From: Phytophthora colocasiae
Taxonomy: Eukaryota; Oomycota; Peronosporomycetes; Peronosporales; Peronosporaceae
NCBI GenBank assembly: GCA_018806915.1
Contig: JAGKQI010000049.1
Span: 372,001 to 436,000, forward strand
DNA length: 64,000 bases
Direction: 5' to 3'
The notes below the pieces were generated by a model. That model did no database searches and was not told where the DNA came from. It was given only the letters and a program-made list of their open reading frames with translations. Shown piece by piece: positions 1-9,625 of the stretch. The translations under genes and the position numbers were made by a program. Position 1 is the stretch's first letter, and each line of letters begins with the position of its first letter.

Positions 1-14
1 TACTGTTCTGTGAG

Positions 15-2822
15 ATGATTGTGGCGGTGCAGCTGGGTTTTATGATGTACGTTGCTGTGAACCAGTTACTAAACGTCCCTGTGATTGTGGATTGTCATGA
101 CGAGCTGAAACCGAGGCAAATTGTGTTATTTTACTCCGCAACGGTGGTTTGGTTGGTGCTTCTACGTCAGATCATCGTCTTCTGCCGCTTTTTAACGCAT
201 TTGAAGCTGCAAGCAGACAGTTCTAACGATTCTTCTCATACCTCAGCTATGGGCAACTGGTTCCGAGCGTTAAAGGCGCTATCGATCCGAAGTGAAAAGA
301 CGAAGCTGGCAAAGGAGTTCAAGAAACTTTTGTATCGTGCTGTCGCTCGCGGGGATGTCCTTACAGTTGAAACCCTATTATCTGAAGCGGAGTCTAAGTA
401 CAGGATCAATCGGATACAAGATCTCTACAAACCACCGGTGTTGTGGTTTTACGCTTTCGCGAAATCCAGGAAAAATCCACTACATATTGCTGTGAAGCGA
501 GGCAACATCAGGATCGTTGAGCTACTACTTGATCATGGAATGGATGTCAATGTACTGGATAAAGTGGTGCGCGTGAATTTCAATGTTGGATTAATGTTCA
601 AGATCATCACTCGTATACTGGTAAGCAATTGCGTGCATACTGACAACAGCAAGATTTAACCATTTGTCTTTAGGTTCACACTCAAGACGGACTTCGATCG
701 CCTTTAAAGACTGTCCTGTGCTCCGTACTGCTCCCTCCTCTCCATGGTGCAGTTGCTGAGGGTTACGTTAATATCGTCCGTTTACTCATCAGCAAGGGAG
801 CAGACGTGAATGCCGTGCCACGAGCTTCGTTCTACTATCCAGCAGCTGTCCTCCCTCCAATTTTCGTAGCCGATGATCCTCAAGTACTGCGATTACTGGT
901 TGCAAATGGGGCCAATTTTCTCCAAGTTGCTTCTGTTTCACTTACTGGATTAATCCGCACCTACGCGACACCGTTGCAACAAAGTACTTTCACTCTGAGA
1001 TCAGATCTGAGTGACTACTTACTGGATTGCGGTGGTGACGTGGCTCTCACTCCTCTTCACGAAGCTGCAGCTACAGACAACGTAAAGAGGATCAAGCGGC
1101 TTCTTGCGCGTGGTATCAATATCGATACGCTTGGAGAACGAGTAGAAGGTGTGCATCGTCGAACACCTTTGCACTGGGCAGCGGTTGTGGGCAAGGTGAA
1201 GGCTGCTAAGCTTCTGCTAGGAAAAGGAGCTAATCCGAACGCAAGAGACCGGGATGGACGTACGCCTTTGCACTGGGCAGCCAGGAACAACCACGACGAA
1301 GTAGTATCCTTACTACTGGCTTTCAATGCGCAGTCTGACGCCATTGATGATGAAGGTATCCCAGTCGTGTGCTTTGCTGCTGAAGCAGAAGGCGTTGACT
1401 CGTCAATCTTCTCGAATCTGGTAGCTGCAGGTGCAAGTCTTCGAACTCAAGTGTCGGGTGGAAATACAGCGCTTCATATTGCTCTACAGAGAGAAAACAG
1501 ACAGACAGCAGTGTCGTTGATCAAGTGTGGCTCCAGTATGATGATCACGAATGATTCCGGCAAGCGAGCGGTGGATTGTACGACGTCTACGGAGCTGCAG
1601 TTCTTACTTAAGAAGGAAGCTGGTACGCGAAAGATTATGATCTCGTACACCCACACGCATGCTCAATTAGCGTCAAAAGTGCGTGAGCATCTGGAGACAC
1701 AGGAGCAACTCACGTGCTGGATGGATACGATGGATCCCAGTGGAATTGGAGGTGGAGCAGTTTGGCGAGAAGAAATCGCACGTGGTATCAACAACTGCTC
1801 ACTGGTGCTCAGTATTGTGTGCGATGGTTACACGAAATCTGAGTGGTGTCTGAAAGAACTGGCGCTGGCAAAGCTACTTCGAAAACCAGGTAGGTTGTGC
1901 ATGATTAGACTGCATGGCGATTATGTTGCTAACAATGCCGTTGTATTTAGTACTTGGTCTGATAGTGGAGGAAGATCATCCAGCGTCTATGGCGCCTTTG
2001 GAGGTACGGTTGATGGTTTGCTTACTATTGACAGAGTGGATACTTATTAACTGTGTTTTACTGCTACAGTCTCTTATCCCGTACAAGAACCGGATTCCAT
2101 TTAATGACTTTATACTTTCAAGACGCATGGAAGGCCCTAGAGCGGTTATATTCGATATCGACGATGATGCATTCGCTAGAAGATGGCAAGTTACGCGACC
2201 ACTGATGATTTCAATCATGAAGGACGGACGGCACTTGGACAAGGAAGAGCGCGAGAATGTCGCGTCAATCATTCCGAGTCGAAGAAGACGTCGACGAAAG
2301 GCAAAGTATGGGCATAATGAAGGGGCAGCGAGCCCTAGACCTGGTGATGAGGAGCCTTTGTTGATTTATTCGCCGCTAGGAGCTGCGAGCTCCCTTCGAG
2401 TACGAGTGAAAACTGATCTGGAAGGTTTTGGGTTTCCCTGCAGTGATGTGGATGAAAACCGACTTGTTCAGCAAATGAGCTCTTGCCGAGGCGTTGTTTT
2501 ACTCGTTGAAGTACCTCCTTCTTCAGGGGAAAAGGGATCTGATGAGGCGAAGGCAAGCAAACTCGTCCGGAAACAGCTCATCGCCTCGATGACTCGAATT
2601 GTTACGGCAGCTCAGACGTTAAGTCCGAGTAAAAGTGTCTACCCAGTGCTGGTTCAGAGCAACTTCATTGACCTCAGCAAAATGTACACTCTGGCGCGCT
2701 CGGAACTATTTTACTTTGTGGATGGAGGTGGCTGGTCTCGCAGTGTTGGACGTTTGGTGGATCACCTTCGACTGAAGCAGGAACGGACAAGTAGTGGTGG
2801 ACTGAATCTTCTCGCTTCTTAA
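15..2822 (+). CDS. Ankyrin-repeat and TIR-domain protein, 5' partial, four exons
   Basis: Exons read 15-620, 674-1889, 1951-2003 and 2070-2822; the introns (53, 61 and 66 bp) begin GT and end AG and keep frame. The reading frame is open to the window edge, so the true start may lie upstream. Order along about 875 residues: two hydrophobic, probably membrane-spanning stretches (first 70 residues), scattered ankyrin repeats (NPLHIAVKRGN, TPLHEAAATDN, TPLHWAAVVGK, TPLHWAARNNH, TALHIALQREN), then a TIR domain from about residue 520 (KIMISYTHTHAQLA). The TIR has EWCLKEL, in which the second Glu sits where the catalytic Glu of NAD-cleaving TIRs (SARM1-type) lies. The tail after an Arg-rich stretch (SRRRRRRKAKYG) has a second weak TIR-like fold pattern. 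The third intron is a multiple of three, so retention would only add 22 hydrophobic residues. Function is inferred: intracellular or membrane-tethered signalling; ligand unknown. Confidence 0.8.
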
Positions 2823-3043
2823 CACTGTGGACTACGTTTTCAAACATCTCTGCACCTGTCAAAACTTCAATTATAAATGCATTTTTACGGTTGCTTTGAT
2901 CAGAATGACGGCTGGAGCGCATTCGTCTACTCGTCGTGGTGTATATCTACAGTAAACATATTCTCCGCAGTGGCAGACAACATGAACTATACTCCAGTAC
3001 GCGTTCAAAGCACTTTTGATCGAGGAAAAATCGTCGAGGAAAG

Positions 3044-3675
3044 ATGGCGAAGCTCTACTGTGCGATCGTTGGGAAGTGAACATCGGCGATGCTCAGTCGG
3101 TTGATGCGTTGAAGGATGCTATTAAGGCAGCAAAGCCGAACGAATTGAGGAATGTTGATGCCAAGAACCTGGAGCTCTAAGCAAGGCCTTGACGAGAAGA
3201 TCTACTTCTGGAAGAGTTTTCAGCTGAGAAAGACCAAATTCATGTGCTAGTGATGTTACCCGAGCTACAACCCACTGCGTCTATTCGAAAACAGAAACGA
3301 TACACGAAAGTGATCCTCGACGGAGCAGAATATCTCCAGTTTCTACGACTTTGACTGGACGTTTGGCACACACCCAACGATCGATGATATCTTCCATGCT
3401 GTCGAGAAGGGCTGGATGAAGGGCTGGGAATTCCATCTGAATAGAGGAAAGCCGTTGACTGGCATCGAGTTGCCCAAGTGTTTCACCGAGCACCAGTGGG
3501 ATGAGCTCAAGGAGTTGAGCATATTTGGCCAAGTGGATACGAGTATGCACGATGGAGAAAGTTTTCGCTACAAGCACAGGGAAAGCGTTTCTCATTTTAT
3601 CACATGGTCTCTTTGACGGAGATCGAGTTATTATCCCAGGTACAGCGACATTGCACCTAGAGAAGATGTCGTGAG
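3044..3675 (+). pseudogene. Crinkler (CRN) effector pseudogene
   Basis: This copy is related along its length to the intact Crinkler gene that follows. It starts with an ATG giving MAKLYCAIVG, then hits a stop after about eleven codons. Homology continues in other frames: a header segment, DQIHVLVMLPEL (the HVLVxxP-type motif), GKPLTGIELPKCFTEHQW near 3450-3500, and a final segment in yet another frame. At least three frame changes and one in-frame stop are visible, so it cannot encode a full protein. It is a tandem duplicate of the next gene that has decayed. Confidence 0.75.
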
Positions 3676-4088
3676 AGTTAAAATTCTCAGTAAATTATGA
3701 TGGCTGACAATATTCTCTTGCCGACACCCTCTCCTTACCTATCTATGTTTTCGTTAGATCCACAAACTCTCAACTGCTTCCATAATGTGATAGAACCAAA
3801 GCAAAGGAAACACGATGTTCGATGTCACCGAAGTTGGCATGGCCTCAGTGAAAAGATACTTCAATGTAAAGAGCATCTTGAAAACGCTGCAGGTTGAGTG
3901 CTCTCACTTCCAAGGTTAAATCCTCAGACATTTTTCCACAGACACGAGCTTCTCTGCAACAACCCGAATGGCCAATTCCGTTCCGCTTTTCTCGACCGAG
4001 AAAATTTCGGAGTATTTTACGTAACTGGTTGTAGAGTCAATAGATCATCCAGACTTCCTCATTATTGAATTTGCCACGTCTAGGAGAA

Positions 4089-4904
4089 ATGGTGAAGCTC
4101 ATGTGTGCGATCGTTGGGCAGACGAACAAACCGTTTGGAGTAAACGTCGGTGATACTGACTCACTTCACGCGTTGAAGAATGCTATCAAATCAAAGAAGC
4201 CGAACGACATGGAAAATGTAGCTGCCTTCGACCTGGAGCTTTACTTGGCGAAGAGAGGGGGTGCATGGCTAGACATGGCTGGAGCTACAGCTGTGACGCT
4301 CGATGGAGATGGACGTCCGCAAGGCTTCGACGAGATAAATCCGACATTTTGGATCCAGAATTACAAGTACTTTGGAAAGAACTTTCAGCCGGAGGAGGGT
4401 CAAATTCACGTGCTTGTGGTGCTTCCCGAACAGCAAGGTGCATCTCTGCACGAGGGAGGCGCAAGATTCCCTATGATGAACGAAGAGGAATACGAGCGAA
4501 TGGTGACAGAACATTCGTATGCAAAGTACTTGAGTGCGATAGCTGAGACGGTTGCGTACTTCTACAAGTTTGACTACGAATTCGAGACATTCCCGACGAT
4601 TGATGACGTCTTCTATGCTCTCAAGGGAGGAGGCTGGGAATTCCGCCTGGAGGAAGGATATCCGTTGACTGGTGTTGAATTACCAAAGTTTTTCACCGAG
4701 GACGAGTGGAATGAACTCAAGGAGATGAATGACGTTCTCCATGATGGCAAGATGTTCACCACAAGCACGGGGAAACCGTTCATCGTTCTCCCTCATGACC
4801 TTTATGACGAAGATCTAGTTGCAGAATTGAAAAAGATGGCGATCATAACAAACATTGTGTCGGATGCGACAGAGTTCGAAGTGTATGATGAAAACGAGTT
4901 CTAA
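4089..4904 (+). CDS. Crinkler (CRN) family protein, short form
   Basis: A 271-residue product from the ATG at 4089 (the frame is open 24 bases further up, but family members begin MVKL). The N-terminal header has VKLMCAIVGQ, then LELYLAKRGGAWLD, which matches the LxLFLAK-GGAWL header of oomycete Crinklers, and QIHVLVVLPEQ at about residue 114, the HVLVxxP motif that ends the header/DWL region. Crinklers are effectors taken up by host plant cells, often nuclear. The C-terminal part (about 150 residues, acidic, ending DATEFEVYDENEF) matches no C-terminal domain I can name, and it is much shorter than typical 400-800 residue Crinklers. There is no obvious hydrophobic signal peptide, as is common in this family. 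No intron is needed. Activity is unknown. Confidence 0.8.
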   Translation: MVKLMCAIVGQTNKPFGVNVGDTDSLHALKNAIKSKKPNDMENVAAFDLELYLAKRGGAWLDMAGATAVTLDGDGRPQGFDEINPTFWIQNYKYFGKNFQPEEGQIHVLVVLPEQQGASLHEGGARFPMMNEEEYERMVTEHSYAKYLSAIAETVAYFYKFDYEFETFPTIDDVFYALKGGGWEFRLEEGYPLTGVELPKFFTEDEWNELKEMNDVLHDGKMFTTSTGKPFIVLPHDLYDEDLVAELKKMAIITNIVSDATEFEVYDENEF

Positions 4905-5109
4905 CTCTCCATCCGATCGAAAAGAAAACAATATATGTAGCCTACCACCCTCGGTGCTTGCTTTCAAGCACACTCCTTCTTTCTAAGAGATGTGCTAGTT
5001 TCTCTGATGGGAGCAGGCCATCGCGATCGCTCATCCTAACTGCAGCTTCCTGTTCGTAAAATGGGAATTCGTTTCCTGTTCGGGTCAGCTCGTTTCTGAT
5101 TAATGTGAG

Positions 5110-5200
5110 AGAGAAATTTACGACACTTCGTGGCGAGAAGACAACTTCCAACCACAAGCCGGTCAGGTTCATATTCTCGTAGTGGGTAAGAAAGACACAA
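5110..5200 (+). pseudogene. Crinkler header fragment
   Basis: From 5140 one frame reads DNFQPQAGQVHILVVG, which aligns to NFQPEEGQIHVLVVL of the intact Crinkler upstream. The surrounding 200 bases have no open Crinkler frame. I read this as a third, nearly erased copy in the same tandem cluster. Confidence 0.55.
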
Positions 5201-5791
5201 CACTGCTAATCTGATGGAAGTGAATCGGAATAGATCGGAGAAATGGAGCAAGGATTTTGATTTTCCTCTTCCATCATTAAACTCGTTAAGGGATTTTATC
5301 AAACAACCCCTGTCCTATGGCCTCGTGGTTATCACATCAAGTGTCGCTCAGTGAGGATATCCCGAAAGCTTTACGGTCGTAAGCTGACTATATGTACACT
5401 TGCCTTGCGCTTAAGAATTTATGCCGCCACCATAGAGTCATTGTGAGAATCAATCCGACGTGTGTTGCAAGATTTTCAGGATGCCTTGGGATTCTCGACC
5501 ATATCTATGGGATGATGAAAACTGCTAAGGTGGGGGGGGGGGGGGGGTTGATCAGGGCAAGCTTAGCACACGAGAAAGGGTTATCGTTGAAGGACGAAAT
5601 GTATTTGCTGATCAGGTGATGCACGAGGAGGGGTCCTCCGAGGATCCCTTTCAGCGGAAGAATTGGTCTGGAGCTCGAAAAAGATGCCAAGAGCAGAAAG
5701 AGAAGAAGAAACGGGAGAAAGAAATGGAGGAGCGGAGGAACCTAAGCAAAATGAAAAGTAAATTATATGAAATCACTCTTTCCTTGACTTA
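5201..5791. other. Non-genic stretch with a 16-G homopolymer
   Basis: No gene is supported here. The one notable feature is a run of 16 G at 5532-5547. A purine-rich stretch at 5690-5760 can be read as a Lys/Glu-rich peptide, but it has no homolog I recognise. The region may contain further erased Crinkler sequence. Confidence 0.5.
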
Positions 5792-7088
5792 TCAGCCGAC
5801 ACGGTTCTGCAGCACCTGCTCCAGTAGTAAGTCTTCAACCATGTTGTTTTGCGCCTTCATGTTCGCGAACAATGCACCCACAAAAAAATCAATTAGACGT
5901 GCTATCCTGGAGTCGTTTTGCAGTGTCGTATCCAAGAAGTAAGGGGTGACTACGTAGCAGCCAGACATACATACACGATGCGCTCTCGCCTTCATCTAGT
6001 TCTTCATCCTCATCCGTCTTAATGATCATGTGACATTGCTCAAGAAAGTAAATACCACTGACCTGCTCCTCCTCGAAGATAAAAGGCTCCAAGTAAGCAT
6101 TCCAGACGAACACCGTGCGATCATCCTTGATGTCTCGCTTCAGAATCTGTTGCCCATAGCAAGTGACCGAAGTGTTGGCCTTAAAGTCGTTCATCTCCAC
6201 TCCAAAACTCTCCACCACTACGTTATCTGCGATCTCCCCCTTGTGGCCTCGATAGCTGTTCCAATTGCGCCACCACGCATCATCCGTTGCCTGTTTTCTA
6301 AAAGGCAAAATTCTTCTATCGAATAGAGTTCTCTCTATCCCTTTTAATCCACCACGAAGCAACGGCATGCAACCTGAAGTTTTCGAGCAAGCGGCTCGAA
6401 GAACGTCATTACCCAACAGGTAGCAGACCTCAATACCCGCTGAAAGCTCTTCGAAGATACGCGCAGCGATATGCTTAATATACCCCGGAGGCAAATTCGT
6501 GCGTCGAATGTGTTTACTTGCTTCGGATTGAGGAACATCACGCGGTAGTAATCGCTTGTACAACAATTTCTCCACACGCTTGACGACCTGGACCTCCTCC
6601 TTGTACTGCTCTTTGAGACGGATATTCTCTCGTTCGGCCTTGAGTCGTCGACGAAGTTGATTCGCACAGATGTCTTCCCACACAGCAGGGACATCAGCAA
6701 CCTGATATTGCAGACTTTTATCCTTTTTACCACTGTTGCTAGCAGTTTTCTGCTGGTTTCGAATGTCTTGCCATTGTTTCAACGTCAATTCCAGCTCATC
6801 CACTTCTTGACGAAGCTGTTTCAGCAGGAATAAACGTTCATCACGAGCTCTGTTTGGGTTCAGCTGCTTTCTCTTTCTTCTTTTCGTCTTCCCAAAGGAA
6901 TTAACAGATTGGTCTTCAGTCATAGCGGGAGCTCCTACACCAAAGTCTCCAATAGCTCCATCTATCAGCACAGGAGGCTCCCAGTCATCATTTAACAGCG
7001 AAATTTCCCCCAATCCACTAGTAAGTACGCCGTCTCGATCGACATCGTCAAGGAAGGCTAAAACCTCCTGCAACTCGTTCTCGTACAT
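5792..7088 (-). pseudogene. M96-like gene A, frameshifted near its 3' end
   Basis: Member of the cluster family. The start is the ATG at 7088 (MYENELQEVLAFLDD), which aligns with the other members. The N-terminus is acidic, then comes a basic stretch (GKTKRRKRKQLNPNRARDER), a coiled coil (LRQEVDELELTLKQ), and the conserved C-terminal domain with AWWRNWNSYRG, VESFGVEMNDF and VFVWNAYLEPF. At 5966-5973 the tetranucleotide CATA is present twice in tandem where relatives have it once, which shifts the frame just before the last 60 residues. The expected C-terminus (CYVVTPYFLD to EDLLLEQVL) continues in another frame down to 5792. Either a 4-bp slippage mutation or an assembly error. Confidence 0.7.
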
Positions 7089-7105
7089 GATGTGTGGGGC
7101 TCTGA

Positions 7106-8425
7106 TTAGTCGACACGCTGTAATCCATGTACAATACACAATACTATCGTGGCAATAGTATTGTTTCTAGGCAAAGTATTGCTCTTGTAGTGCTGATCAA
7201 GCAGCAAATTCTCAACCATTTCACTGCGCGATTTCATTGTTGAGAACAGGGAACTCACGAAAAAGTCGACGACCATGCGTGTCTTGCTGTCTTTGCGTAA
7301 TGCAGGCGTCAAAAAGTAAGGAGTGATGGTGTAGCAAGTCGACATACTCGTCGAAAACCCTTCGTTCGCTGTGCTGCTCTCTTCAGACTTGATAAACACG
7401 TGACATTGCTCCAGAAAATAAATTCCACTCACTTGTTCGTTGTCGAAGACGAAAGGCTCCATATACGCGTTCCACACGTACAGAATGCGGTGAGTTTCAA
7501 TGCTTCGTCGTAAAATTTGCTGACCATACGAGGATACAGAAGTATTGGCGTTGAAATCATTCATCTCCAGTCCAAATGTCTCCACAATGGTGTCACCCGA
7601 ACTCTCTTGAACACTTCTGCCCCTGTGATTGTGCCACGTATGCCACCAAGCGTCCCCAACTGCCTGCAGATGAAATGCCAAGCTTTTCCTGTCGAAAAAC
7701 CGTTCCTCTTTTCCTCTCACATCTCCACATAACAGAGGTCTCTCCACTGTCGGAAGAAAACGACCCACTTCGACTGCGTCTTTTGCTTGACAATACATGA
7801 TCTCCAGACCTGCAGCAAGTTCATCGAAGATGAAGGCAGCCATGCGGTCAATATATCCTGGAGGGACATTGGTTCGTCGCGTTTCATTCTCTGCTGTTTC
7901 GTTCGGCATACGCCTCTTGTACAGCAGTTTCTGGACACTCTTGACCAGTTCTTTTTCCTTCTCGAGCTCCTGTTTCAACCTGATATTCTCCTGTTCAACC
8001 TGTAACCTTTGACGTAGTTGGCGATTGCAGATCTCCTGCCACACTGCAGGTACTCCACTATCTCTCAGCGAATCATTTGTATTTTTCACAGTATTGTTCA
8101 CGTTCCGCCTGTTCTGAAGTTGCTTCAGCGTGAATTCCAATTTTTCCACTTCATCTCTGAGTTGTATCAGAACGAAGCGACGTTCGTCTCGTGCTTTGTT
8201 TTTGTTTTTCTTCTTTTTCTTAGAGCCATTGGTCTGGATTTGGGTCAGGTCGCGAGTTGTGCTTGAATTTCCCAGAGTAAAATCTTCAATACCGTTGTGC
8301 TGGGGTTGAAAAAGCAGATTAATATCAACGTCATTACCATCCATAGGTGACTGTAGTTCTTCACTATCAACAGACTGCAGTATTTCGTCCAAGACAGCAA
8401 GTTCATCTGCAAGTGGTGTAGTCAT
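7106..8425 (-). CDS. M96-like protein B (bZIP-like basic region, coiled coil)
   Basis: Intact 439-residue member. Layout: acidic N-terminus (MTTPLADELAVLDEILQ), Lys-rich tract (KKKKKNKNKARDER), coiled coil (LRDEVEKLEFTLKQLQ and VWQEICNRQLRQRLQVEQEN), then the family C-terminal domain (AWWHTWHNHRG, VETFGLEMNDF, VYVWNAYMEPF, DQHYKS). The layout matches proteins annotated in Phytophthora genomes as the M96 mating-specific family; I recall this from family knowledge and could not search. The NPNxARDER-like basic part next to heptads resembles a bZIP, so a nuclear role is possible but unproven. The C-terminus runs about 25 residues past where siblings stop, and its stop lies only 17 nt upstream of the start codon of copy A. 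Confidence 0.7.
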   Translation of the reverse strand: MTTPLADELAVLDEILQSVDSEELQSPMDGNDVDINLLFQPQHNGIEDFTLGNSSTTRDLTQIQTNGSKKKKKNKNKARDERRFVLIQLRDEVEKLEFTLKQLQNRRNVNNTVKNTNDSLRDSGVPAVWQEICNRQLRQRLQVEQENIRLKQELEKEKELVKSVQKLLYKRRMPNETAENETRRTNVPPGYIDRMAAFIFDELAAGLEIMYCQAKDAVEVGRFLPTVERPLLCGDVRGKEERFFDRKSLAFHLQAVGDAWWHTWHNHRGRSVQESSGDTIVETFGLEMNDFNANTSVSSYGQQILRRSIETHRILYVWNAYMEPFVFDNEQVSGIYFLEQCHVFIKSEESSTANEGFSTSMSTCYTITPYFLTPALRKDSKTRMVVDFFVSSLFSTMKSRSEMVENLLLDQHYKSNTLPRNNTIATIVLCIVHGLQRVD

Positions 8426-8498
8426 TTTTGTTGCTGAAAATGATTGTTAGACGGAATTTGCAGGACATTTGCAGGACATGGATAATGTGTTATTTTAA

Positions 8499-8506
8499 CC
8501 AATGAG
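8499..8506. promoter_or_regulatory. CCAAT-type element upstream of M96-like B
   Basis: CCAATGAG lies about 74 bp upstream of the start of copy B, inside TATTTTAACCAATGAG. Copy C has the near-identical TATTTTAACCCAATCAG. A TATATAGA stretch lies 10 bp further away from the gene. This conservation suggests a promoter motif, though copy of flanking DNA during duplication is an alternative. Confidence 0.4.
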
Positions 8507-8539
8507 ATTCTTATATAGAGTAGCTTTCACCCAATTACA

Positions 8540-9184
8540 TTAGTGATGTTGTTGAGCTCTGCGTTGCAGTGCCACGACGGTAATCCAGGTGAGCTGGCCT
8601 CGACGGCGTTTACGGCTTCTTCCCGTCAGTTCGGGGACAGCGACGCTCTTCGCACACGTAGCGAAGGTTACAACGGCTTCCTCCACGCTCTGTCGAGAGC
8701 GCCAGGTCCCGTTACGTCTTGCTTCATCCTCTACCTTGCGCATTAGGTATCGAGCATCACTAAGTCGTTTCTGTTGATTTCTGTTTGGCATATCGCGTCT
8801 ATCAAGCAATCGTAGAGGAGGTGTTCTTTTGTTGGCGTTGCCACATTGCCACAGGACCCATAGCATTGCAACTGTGCAGTCAGGTATTTTGAAGTTCGAT
8901 GGAACTCGCCGAAAACGGCCTCCCCAGAAGTATGTTGGAGTAGAAGAGACGCTATCCGCGTGGAGATCGTTCTGCTGTGGATTTTTCGTCAACTTCTCAA
9001 TCAAAGTGGAAACCCCTGCCGCTTCTAGACACCGTTTCAATGCACTATCTAGACCGTCAAATGTCACGACACCTGCCCCAATTGCCCGTTGCTCCAGCTC
9101 GCCTATAATATCCTTCACAGTCACAGTCCGTGAGTCATCAATATGTTCGACGGTTTTAAGAGTTACTTCCAATAGTGACTTCAT
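8540..9184 (-). CDS. Unknown oomycete protein, possibly transposon-associated
   Basis: An intact 214-residue frame. Visible features: YFWGGRFRRVPSNFKIPDC, VAMLWVLWQCGNANKRTPPL, then a basic helical part (NQQKRLSDARYLMRKVEDEA) and a C-terminal SRKRRRGQLTWITVVAL. I recall similar FxRVPxxFxxP / LWxxWxCG / RRxGQLTW proteins being highly repeated in Phytophthora genomes, usually without a named function, which suggests a mobile-element or transposase-derived family. It sits between M96-like copies B and C and is flanked by scattered TGCAGGAC motifs in both orientations. No catalytic motif is visible. Confidence 0.5.
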   Translation of the reverse strand: MKSLLEVTLKTVEHIDDSRTVTVKDIIGELEQRAIGAGVVTFDGLDSALKRCLEAAGVSTLIEKLTKNPQQNDLHADSVSSTPTYFWGGRFRRVPSNFKIPDCTVAMLWVLWQCGNANKRTPPLRLLDRRDMPNRNQQKRLSDARYLMRKVEDEARRNGTWRSRQSVEEAVVTFATCAKSVAVPELTGRSRKRRRGQLTWITVVALQRRAQQHH

Positions 9185-9625
9185 TTCACGTAATATAGCA
9201 ACATGAGGCGGTACACCCGTTGCCTGTAGACGATTACTGGTCTGAGTACCGGCTTATAGAGAACGATCCACGCGATGAATCTACAGTACGAGTTCTGGTA
9301 CACTGCGCGATCGAGTACTTACGGTGTATCTCCGTGACTTATCCTCCCAGTCAACACGTTGTGAAATAGCGGACTGAACTTGTATAGAAAATTGTATACA
9401 GAAATCACTGGACGGTTGTCCTGCAAAAGTTGTCGAAATCGTTTATGAATCAGACCTATAGTGAGCGCCTGCTTATTTCTGATTGTGCTGCTTTCCATTT
9501 GGATTTTGCAGGACATTGTGTCCTGCAGAAACCTGACCGATGGGTTCAACGTCCTGCAAATTCTGGAGAATGTATAACATTTTTTTATGTTTTGAACACA
9601 ATATCGACCACCGAAATGGCTACAT
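9185..9625. other. Non-genic stretch with repeated TGCAGGAC motifs
   Basis: No gene seen. TGCAGGAC occurs forward at 9507-9514 and reversed at 9418-9425, 9520-9527 and 9551-9558. The same motif occurs twice forward at 8459-8466 and 8470-8477, on the other side of the preceding gene. The outermost pair shares 13 bp (GAATTTGCAGGAC at 8454-8466; its complement at 9551-9563). Confidence 0.5.

Noticed and set aside
5532..5547. Run of 16 G as a possible G-quadruplex regulatory site
   Set aside because: It lies in a stretch without genes and may be a sequencing or slippage product; noted only as a homopolymer.
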